From Alphaproteobacteria bacterium (GTDB lineage Bacteria; Myxococcota_A; UBA796; GCA-2862545), in assembly GCA_020632925.1 (NCBI GenBank), contig JACKER010000047.1, forward strand, positions 1 through 39,608: a stretch of 39,608 bases of DNA, written 5' to 3'. Under the pieces are notes generated by a model. It did not search any database, was not told the DNA's origin, and saw only the letters and a program-made list of their open reading frames with translations. A program made the position numbers and the translations under genes. Positions 35,211 to 39,608 of this stretch are shown piece after piece; the first letter of the stretch is position 1, and each line of letters starts with the position of its first letter.

Positions 35211-35633
35211 CTATCTCACCGCGACCCACGGATTGACGATGACAGCGCCCGTACCCTCGAAGTCGCCGACGTTGCGGGTGGCGACCGCCAGGCCGTGGCG
35301 CAGGGCGGTGGCGGCGATCAACGCGTCGACGGGTGGCCTGGAACGTCCCATACGCTGTGCTGCGGCACCGATGCTTCCCCAGCGACGGGCGGCGAGCTCG
35401 TCCACGGGAAGGATCCGGTCGGCGAAGCCGGCGACGAGGCCATCGAGCCAACGCTGCAGGCGCTCCTGCCTCGCGCCCGGGTCGAGTAGATCGATCCCTC
35501 GCTGGATCTCACCGACCGACAGGACGCTGAGGTGGACGTCGTCCTCGGAGAGCGAGGAGAACCAGGCGAGCACCACGGGATCCGGTGTGCTGCGACCGAC
35601 CTCCGAGATCACGCACGTGTCCAGCAGGATCAC
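35211..35633 (-). CDS. vapC: VapC-family PIN-domain toxin
   Basis: 140 residues from GTG 35633, which overlaps the antitoxin stop (GTGA). PIN domain ribonuclease: Asp5 (ILLDTCVISE), Glu42 (VGEIQRGI), Asp103 (PPVDALIAATA) and Asp124 (TRNVGDFE) form the complete acidic site, and the C-terminal strand GAVIVNPW is present. Family members cleave tRNA or rRNA and are neutralised by the paired antitoxin. This module is complete, in contrast to the second VapC at 36439. Confidence 0.93.
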   Translation of the reverse strand: MILLDTCVISEVGRSTPDPVVLAWFSSLSEDDVHLSVLSVGEIQRGIDLLDPGARQERLQRWLDGLVAGFADRILPVDELAARRWGSIGAAAQRMGRSRPPVDALIAATALRHGLAVATRNVGDFEGTGAVIVNPWVAVR

Positions 35634-35878
35634 GGCAGGTCCACGGGTCGACGCTCCGTGGCGTCCCGATCCAGATCCAGGCCGTCGAGTGCGCCATCAC
35701 GCAGGTACGCCTTCAAGCTCGGTCGGGAACCGTTCATCTTCTCCCAGGTCTCGACCGACACCACCACCACCACGGGCTCGCCGCGCCGCGTGACCGTCTG
35801 CGGCCCGTCGCGGAGTGCCTCCTCGACGACCTGACTGAACCTGTTCTTGGCGTCCTGCAGCTGCCACGAGGTCGACAT
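35630..35878 (-). CDS. Phd/YefM-family antitoxin
   Basis: 82 residues from ATG 35878 with AGGAG seven bases upstream. WQLQDAKNRFSQVVEEAL and PQTVTRRGEPVVVVVSVETWEKM are the Phd/YefM DNA-binding fold; the C-terminal tail (LKAYLRDGALDGLDL) should wrap the toxin. It neutralises the VapC encoded downstream and represses its own promoter. A TAGACT box eight bases before the Shine-Dalgarno overlaps an AGACaGTCT palindrome, a likely operator. Confidence 0.92.
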   Translation of the reverse strand: MSTSWQLQDAKNRFSQVVEEALRDGPQTVTRRGEPVVVVVSVETWEKMNGSRPSLKAYLRDGALDGLDLDRDATERRPVDLP

Positions 35879-35894
35879 GCGTACGCTCCTGTCC

Positions 35895-35904
35895 AGACAG
35901 TCTA
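35895..35904 (-). promoter_or_regulatory. Palindrome overlapping -10 of first TA module
   Basis: AGACAGTCT (35895-35903) is a palindrome with a one-base centre and overlaps TAGACT (35899-35904 on the minus strand), the putative -10. Antitoxin binding here would block the promoter, as in other Phd/YefM modules. Confidence 0.4.
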
Positions 35905-36086
35905 GCTCGATGTCGGTGGAGGATCGAACCAGGCCGCCCAGGCCTCGGCGCCGTAGGACGCGGCGCACCACGCCAGCCCCTCGGCGACAACCACGGACTC
36001 GATCGTGCGACCGCGTGGAGCCCCAGCGGAACGCCCGCGAACAGCAACGACAGCACGACGATCTGGGCGTCCGTGGACACGCCCAC
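35902..36086 (-). pseudogene. Degenerate small membrane-protein fragment
   Basis: Between the two TA modules, one minus-strand frame from GTG 36086 reads VGVSTDAQIVVLSLLFAGVP then LGLHAVAR, a plausible membrane helix; a second frame starting near 36003 continues IESVVVAEGLAWCAASYG then AEAWAAWFDPPPTSS to TAG at 35902. Both halves have coding-like third positions, but they are one base out of register around 36003. I read this as a frameshifted remnant or, less likely, an assembly error. No family is recognised. Nothing else is seen in 35905-36130. Confidence 0.3.
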
Positions 36087-36143
36087 GACATCGGCACGTC
36101 CACCGCTCCGGCCACCACTCGGCCGCGGAGTGGTGCGATCGGT

Positions 36144-36162
36144 TCGAGTAGGTTCTACTCGA
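36144..36162. promoter_or_regulatory. Inverted repeat operator candidate of second TA module
   Basis: TCGAGTA (36144-36150) and TACTCGA (36156-36162) are perfect 7-base arms around a 5-base centre. A TAGGTT box (36149-36154) lies inside, and the GGAGG of the antitoxin gene follows at 36165. Position and symmetry fit autoregulation by a ribbon-helix-helix antitoxin dimer. Confidence 0.55.
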
Positions 36163-36176
36163 TCGGAGGACGGGGC

Positions 36177-36437
36177 ATGAGGAGCACGAGCGTTCATCTG
36201 CCTGCGAGTGTGGTGGAGGGTCTGGACCGCCTGGCTGCCGAGCGCGGTCTGAGTCGGAACCGGCTCATCGTCCTCGCGTGTGAGCGCCTGCTCGACGCGG
36301 ATCGAGGTGACTGGCCGGCGGACATGTTCGACGCCGCCCTGGAGCCCGACGACCTCCGGCTCCTTCGCGAAGCCGGCGTCGAGATGGAGGACGCGATCCT
36401 GGCCGCTCGTCGCGATCGCGCGTCGCCGGTGCTCTGA
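36177..36437 (+). CDS. Ribbon-helix-helix antitoxin (VapB-like)
   Basis: 86 residues from ATG 36177, seven bases after GGAGG. The N-terminus STSVHLPASVVEGLDRLAAE followed by RGLSRNRLIVLACERLL is a ribbon-helix-helix DNA-binding fold, with the beta strand supplying base contacts. The C-terminal part (ALEPDDLRLLREAGVEMEDA) should bind the toxin. The toxin GTG begins one base after its stop. The inverted repeat at 36144-36162 is the probable operator. Confidence 0.85.
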   Translation: MRSTSVHLPASVVEGLDRLAAERGLSRNRLIVLACERLLDADRGDWPADMFDAALEPDDLRLLREAGVEMEDAILAARRDRASPVL

Positions 36438-36438
36438 C

Positions 36439-36810
36439 GTGCTCGTCCTCGACACCAGCGTGGTCTCGGCCCTGATGCGGCGGGAGGGGGCCGCCCTCGC
36501 CAGGGCGCGCGCGCTCAGGCCCGGCGATCTGGTGCTCTGCACCCCCGTGGCCGCCGAGATCGGGTACGGCATCGCCAGGCTCGAGGCCCGTTCCAGGCGC
36601 AGGCAGCTCCTGCAGGCGGAGTACCAGCGGTGGCGCGCGGTGCTGCCCTGGCGAGACTGGGACGAGGAGGCCGCTGGCGAGTTCGCTCGGCAGAAGGTGC
36701 TCCTCGAGCGCGCCGGGACGCCCGTGGCGGACATGGACGTCATCATCGGCTCGATCGCGCTGAGCATGGGCGCTGGCGTCGCGACCGCGAACGTGCGGCA
36801 CTTCGAGTAG
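36439..36810 (+). CDS. VapC-family PIN toxin, truncated by an in-frame TAG
   Basis: 123 residues from GTG 36439. PIN residues are present: Asp5 (VLDTSVVS), Glu40 (AAEIGYGI) and Asp98/Asp100 (VADMDVIIGSIAL); the usual fourth acid in N-V-R-D-F is His (NVRHFE). The frame meets TAG at 36808-36810, but the next codons, in the same frame, read LHGLRVDDWTRG to TGA at 36847. That is the normal VapC C-terminus (HFE-x-x-GLRVxDW). The toxin therefore lacks its last strand, unless the amber codon is read through. It may be attenuated. The partner is the ribbon-helix-helix antitoxin just upstream. Confidence 0.85.
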   Translation: MLVLDTSVVSALMRREGAALARARALRPGDLVLCTPVAAEIGYGIARLEARSRRRQLLQAEYQRWRAVLPWRDWDEEAAGEFARQKVLLERAGTPVADMDVIIGSIALSMGAGVATANVRHFE

Positions 36811-36868
36811 CTCCACGGACTCCGCGTCGACGACTGGACCCGGGGCTGACCGACGACATCGGCGCGGG

Positions 36869-36877
36869 TGGTACGCT
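36869..36877 (+). promoter_or_regulatory. Putative extended -10 box (TGG-TACGCT)
   Basis: TGGTACGCT ends nine bases before ATG 36887, which lacks a Shine-Dalgarno, consistent with a leaderless or nearly leaderless message. Confidence 0.4.
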
Positions 36878-36886
36878 GCCCCCGCC

Positions 36887-37501
36887 ATGCTGCGCCGCGG
36901 GGACTGGAACCACTACCGCTACACCTACGCCGAGGGGCGCGAGGCCGAGGTCGCGTTCGACGTGCAGGCCGCGTTCCTCCCCGCGAGCGACCGATGGCCG
37001 CACGGGCTGCGCGTGCTGCTGGAGGCGGAAGACACCGAGGAGCGCGTGCTCCAGGCCCTCGACGCCCTCGATGCGCTGCTCGTCGGGCGCCTGCGGTACG
37101 CGGGGAGGCTCGAGCTCGTGCTCCAGGTCGTCGACCCCGCGCTCGTGGCCGCGGTGCCAGGAGCGAGCGTCGAGCACACCCCCGGCTGGGACTACTTCCA
37201 GGACCGCGTGAGCCCCTCCCCCGTCGACTGGCGGCGCATCGAGGACCGCGAGACGGTCGAGCGCCTCGGGCTCGCCGCCGACCAGCGGGTGCGCGCCATC
37301 CACCGGTTCTTCGGCGACCCTCCGGCGCTGCGGGACGTCCGCGAGCGGCTGCTGCCCGAGGGCTTCGAGTTCGAGCGTGACGAGGGCCGGCACCTGGCGA
37401 TGGCGCACGTCCAGCCCGTCGAGCACATCTCGATCATCACCGTCGGACTGCTCCGTCTGTGCGAGCAGAGCGGCGTCGCCTACGAGGGCTGGAACCCCTG
37501 A
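36887..37501 (+). CDS. DUF695 / RraB-like fusion protein
   Basis: 204 residues from ATG 36887. No signal or membrane helix. The first ~115 residues (WNHYRYTYAEGREAEVAFDV, ALDALLVGRLRYAGRLELVL, GWDYFQDRVSPSPVDWRR) match the DUF695 outline. The rest (ADQRVRAIHRFFGDPPALRD, VRERLLPEGFEFERDEG) resembles RraB, the inhibitor of RNase E. DUF695 and RraB domains are known to be fused in other bacteria. A role in RNA turnover is plausible by family but unproven here. Reading starts just after the truncated toxin gene on the same strand, with its own putative promoter. Confidence 0.75.
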   Translation: MLRRGDWNHYRYTYAEGREAEVAFDVQAAFLPASDRWPHGLRVLLEAEDTEERVLQALDALDALLVGRLRYAGRLELVLQVVDPALVAAVPGASVEHTPGWDYFQDRVSPSPVDWRRIEDRETVERLGLAADQRVRAIHRFFGDPPALRDVRERLLPEGFEFERDEGRHLAMAHVQPVEHISIITVGLLRLCEQSGVAYEGWNP

Positions 37502-37513
37502 CCCGACCGCGCC

Positions 37514-37519
37514 TATGCT
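37514..37519 (+). promoter_or_regulatory. Putative -10 box (TATGCT)
   Basis: TATGCT lies five bases before ATG 37525, which has no Shine-Dalgarno. A weak TGGAAC is found 18 bases upstream of it. Confidence 0.35.
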
Positions 37520-37524
37520 GCGCG

Positions 37525-37956
37525 ATGCTCGACCTCCAAGCGCACGCCGGCACCGTCGTCGTCACCCTCGCCACCGTGCTGCTCTACTACGCCTTCCAGA
37601 TCCACGTCCTGCGCGTGAAGGTCCGGCTCGACAAGGCCTACGACGCGCGCGGCGCCAAGTTCGACCGCTACTTCGGGCAGGACCGCGAGATGCTCGCCGC
37701 GGACCGCATCCAGCTCAACCTGCTCGAGCACATGACCCCGTTCCTCGCCCTGCTGTGGATGGAGTCGTTGTTCGTCTCCCCGACGGTCGCGACCGGCGCT
37801 GGCGCGGTCTACGTCCTGGCCCGCGCGGCGTACCCCTTCCTCATGGGCGGGCGGCTGGGGCGCGGCGTGAAGGCCCAGATCTTCCTCTCGACCGGCGTGG
37901 GGTACCTCGTGCTCACGGGGCTCGCCCTCCACCTGCTGTGGGCGCTGCTCACCTGA
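37525..37956 (+). CDS. MAPEG-family membrane protein
   Basis: 143 residues from ATG 37525 with four hydrophobic helices (~8-28, ~70-85, ~90-110, ~120-142). LYYAFQIHVLRVKVRLDKAY, then RYFGQDREMLAADRIQLNLLEHMTPF (two stretches), matches the MAPEG signature with R-x-Q-x-N and E-H (family of microsomal glutathione transferases and leukotriene-C4 synthase). Bacterial members are mostly uncharacterised; a glutathione-dependent detoxification role is only possible. The last eight bases overlap the convergent deaminase gene. Confidence 0.88.
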   Translation: MLDLQAHAGTVVVTLATVLLYYAFQIHVLRVKVRLDKAYDARGAKFDRYFGQDREMLAADRIQLNLLEHMTPFLALLWMESLFVSPTVATGAGAVYVLARAAYPFLMGGRLGRGVKAQIFLSTGVGYLVLTGLALHLLWALLT

Positions 37957-38686
37957 TCCTGCGCTCGCGCCCCGCCAGCGCGGTGCCGCGCGCGAACTTC
38001 CCAGGATCGGGCTGCAGGTAGGCGACGTCGAGATCGGGGGCAGCGTCCAGCAGCAGCGCGGCGCACATCCGGCAGCACTGGAGGCTCACCAGCAGCGTAC
38101 AGCCCGCGGGGACGGGCGCCCCCCACGCCTGCAGCAGCGCCACCTCCGCGTGCAGCGAGGGGTGCTCGCCCGCCCGGTTGCGCGCCCCCGCGAGCGGCCG
38201 CCCGTCGGGACCGACCAGCACCGCGCCCACCGGCCGGTCCATGCCCGGCGCTCCGCCGACCACGCCCGCGGTCAGCGCACGCAGCGCCTCCATGGGCTCG
38301 CCCGCCACCGGCTCCAGGCGCGCGAGCGCCCGCGCGGCCGCCGCGTCCGACGCCAGATCCACGCCCTCCGGAGACCCGCCCGCTCCCGGTGCCAGCAGCG
38401 TCACCCGACGGGCCAGCACCTTCACGACGTCGGCGTCGAACGGCGCCAGCGCGGTCGTCCGGATCCGCCCGCGCAGCAGCGCGTGCGCCCGGTCGGGCCA
38501 GCGACGGGTCACACCCTGGACCAGGTCGAGCACGGGCGATCTCGGCGTGCGCGCCAGGCGCTCGTGGCGGACGTGGGCGACGGACCCGTCGGGCAGCGGC
38601 AACCAGGCGGTGTGCGGCCCGAAGACCTCGGCCAGACGCAGGTCCTCGGGGCCCGCCACCCACGGGGCGTGGTGCCGGCGCGCCAT
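37949..38686 (-). CDS. Bd3614-like deaminase
   Basis: 245 residues from ATG 38686, overlapping the upstream stop by one base (TGATG). The C-terminal half has a cytidine-deaminase-like zinc site: HAEVALLQAWG with His179 and catalytic Glu181, and SLQCCRMCAALL with Cys205 and Cys208. The residue before the CxxC is Cys where most deaminases have Pro. The N-terminal ~130 residues (PEDLRLAEVFGPHTAWLPLP) look like the Bd3614-type accessory domain. Substrate unknown; family members are predicted to act on nucleotides or nucleic acids. Its neighbour is a propeller-like protein in the same transcript. Confidence 0.7.
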   Translation of the reverse strand: MARRHHAPWVAGPEDLRLAEVFGPHTAWLPLPDGSVAHVRHERLARTPRSPVLDLVQGVTRRWPDRAHALLRGRIRTTALAPFDADVVKVLARRVTLLAPGAGGSPEGVDLASDAAAARALARLEPVAGEPMEALRALTAGVVGGAPGMDRPVGAVLVGPDGRPLAGARNRAGEHPSLHAEVALLQAWGAPVPAGCTLLVSLQCCRMCAALLLDAAPDLDVAYLQPDPGKFARGTALAGRERRIR

Positions 38687-39534
38687 CAGCGCCGCGCGCG
38701 CAGCAGCGCCTCGACGGCTCCCCTCCCCCCGGCGGGGAAGCGCTCGCCGTCCGGGGAGCTGCAGATCACGTCGTCGCAGCCCACCAGCAGCTCGTCGTGC
38801 GCCTCGAGGCGGGTGCAGCGGCGGTCCGCGCGCACCTGCACCCCGTCGCGGAACAGCCCGTGCTCGCCAGCACCCGCCCAGACGGCCCCCCGCCATCGAG
38901 CCACCGCCCGCACGGGGCCCGGCAGCACGAAGCGCGGCGCCAGCACGTCACCGTCCGACACCCACACCGTCCCGTCGGCCGCCCCCACCACGAGGCCCTC
39001 CGACGCGTCGACGCACAGCAGGTCCGCGCGCCCCGCCTCCCGCTCGTCCCAGGACTGCCCGTCGAACGCTGCGAGCTGCCCGCGGGCTCCCACCGCCACC
39101 AACCCGGCGGACAGGTCCAACGCGGTCGGCACGAAGGCGGGTCCCGGCAGCGCGCGCACCGCCTCCCCGTCGAAGCCGCGGATCAGCGCGGTCCCGTCGC
39201 TGCGCCGCGCCCCCCAGACCACCACCAGATCCTCGCCCGCGCCCACCAGCCCGGCCGGCTGCAGATCGAGGCCTTGCTGCGCCCAGCGCCCGGCCTCCGT
39301 CCCCCACGCGCCGTCCGACCGCCAGAGCACCCCGTCCGTGTCGACCGCGAACAGCCGGCCACCTGGCGAGCGCCAGAGGTCCACGAGGTCGCCCTCCAGC
39401 CGCACCACCACCTCGAGCGGCGTCGGGGAGCCCGGCGGCGTCGCGCGCATCGCCACCACGCGGGTGACCGCGCCGTCGTCCGCCAGGAACGCGCAGTCCC
39501 GGAGCGAGGGCCCGCTCGCGCAGCGATAGCGCAC
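38686..39534 (-). CDS. Beta-propeller-like protein
   Basis: 282 residues from GTG 39534. Repeating strands with G-x-V/L-W-R/V-S-D (DTDGVLWRSDGAWG, AADGTVWVSDGDVLAP, DGTALIRGFDGEAVR, LVAVGARGQLAAFDGQSW) suggest a five- to seven-bladed propeller. Cys residues near both ends (RYRCASG, RRCTRLE, CDDVICSS) hint at disulfides, yet no signal peptide is present at this start. It may bind a partner of the coupled deaminase. The start follows the upstream stop by one base. Confidence 0.65.
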   Translation of the reverse strand: MRYRCASGPSLRDCAFLADDGAVTRVVAMRATPPGSPTPLEVVVRLEGDLVDLWRSPGGRLFAVDTDGVLWRSDGAWGTEAGRWAQQGLDLQPAGLVGAGEDLVVVWGARRSDGTALIRGFDGEAVRALPGPAFVPTALDLSAGLVAVGARGQLAAFDGQSWDEREAGRADLLCVDASEGLVVGAADGTVWVSDGDVLAPRFVLPGPVRAVARWRGAVWAGAGEHGLFRDGVQVRADRRCTRLEAHDELLVGCDDVICSSPDGERFPAGGRGAVEALLRARR

Positions 39535-39535
39535 G

Positions 39536-39608
39536 TCAGCTCCGGAACGCGATGGCCGCGGGGCCCGCGAGCACCCGCCCCACCACCGGGAAGCCCGCCG
39601 CCACCAGC
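39536..39608 (-). CDS. C-terminal end of a gene entering from the right edge
   Basis: The minus-strand frame is open from the window edge to TGA at 39536-39538, reading LVAAGFPVVGRVLAGPAAIA then FRS. It is hydrophobic and in tight spacing with the downstream GTG 39534, as expected for the last codons of an upstream operon member. Too short to identify. Confidence 0.35.
   Translation of the reverse strand, partial: LVAAGFPVVGRVLAGPAAIAFRS

Overview
The window is about 70% G+C, tightly packed (genes often overlap by 1-4 bases or sit a few bases apart) and rich in features typical of Myxococcota: three membrane-anchored eukaryote-type Ser/Thr kinases, many lipoproteins and secreted proteins of unknown role, an AgmX/PglI-like protein, Cys-rich exported enzymes and very short signal peptides. 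I infer an uncultured or little-studied Myxococcota (the former Deltaproteobacteria). I see no rRNA, tRNA, CRISPR array, insertion sequence or prophage; this is chromosomal sequence with a small accessory patch near 33.3-36.8 kb.

Layout. 1-3.3 kb (minus): a secreted TonB-C-like protein, a degenerate membrane kinase and a DUF6544 membrane protein that runs off the left edge. 3.4-4.6 kb (plus): a 48-residue peptide gene with a leader signature like that of lasso-type RiPP precursors, followed by a DUF1554-like lipoprotein. 4.6-7.7 kb: small exported or unknown proteins. 7.8-11.8 kb: a large penicillin-acylase-family lipoprotein and an unknown protein. 11.8-13.8 kb (minus): a pectinacetylesterase/Notum-like secreted hydrolase. 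13.9-16.7 kb (plus): sulfotransferase, VanX-type D,D-dipeptidase lipoprotein and a VIT1/CCC1 metal transporter. 16.7-20.0 kb (minus): a kinase and a fused alpha-beta E1 2-oxoacid dehydrogenase, divergent from a DAO-type FAD oxidoreductase and an AgmX/PglI-like protein. 21.9-25.1 kb (minus): aspS, a stand-alone ppGpp-hydrolase-like HD protein and a methyltransferase-fold lipoprotein, translationally coupled. 25.2-28.9 kb (plus): a third kinase, a helical unknown protein and a secreted START-like protein. 28.9-32.2 kb (minus): LysR regulator, HEAT-like membrane protein and a sulfatase-fold lipoprotein, all coupled, with a divergent aldo/keto reductase. 33.3-36.8 kb: a lysine-rich lysozyme-like protein, a surface protein and two divergent toxin-antitoxin modules with a degenerate fragment between them. 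36.9-39.6 kb: DUF695/RraB-like protein, MAPEG protein, Bd3614-like deaminase, a propeller-like protein and a fragment at the right edge.

The most notable signals are the RiPP-precursor-like peptide, an in-frame amber codon that cuts off the last strand of one VapC toxin, catalytic-residue replacements in a kinase, a sulfatase-fold enzyme and an aldo/keto reductase, and a recurrent TAnnnT box placed either 5-9 bases before start codons that lack a Shine-Dalgarno sequence or 6-9 bases before the Shine-Dalgarno, which suggests widespread leaderless or ultra-short-leader transcription.

All family assignments come from reading motifs by eye; no database search was possible.
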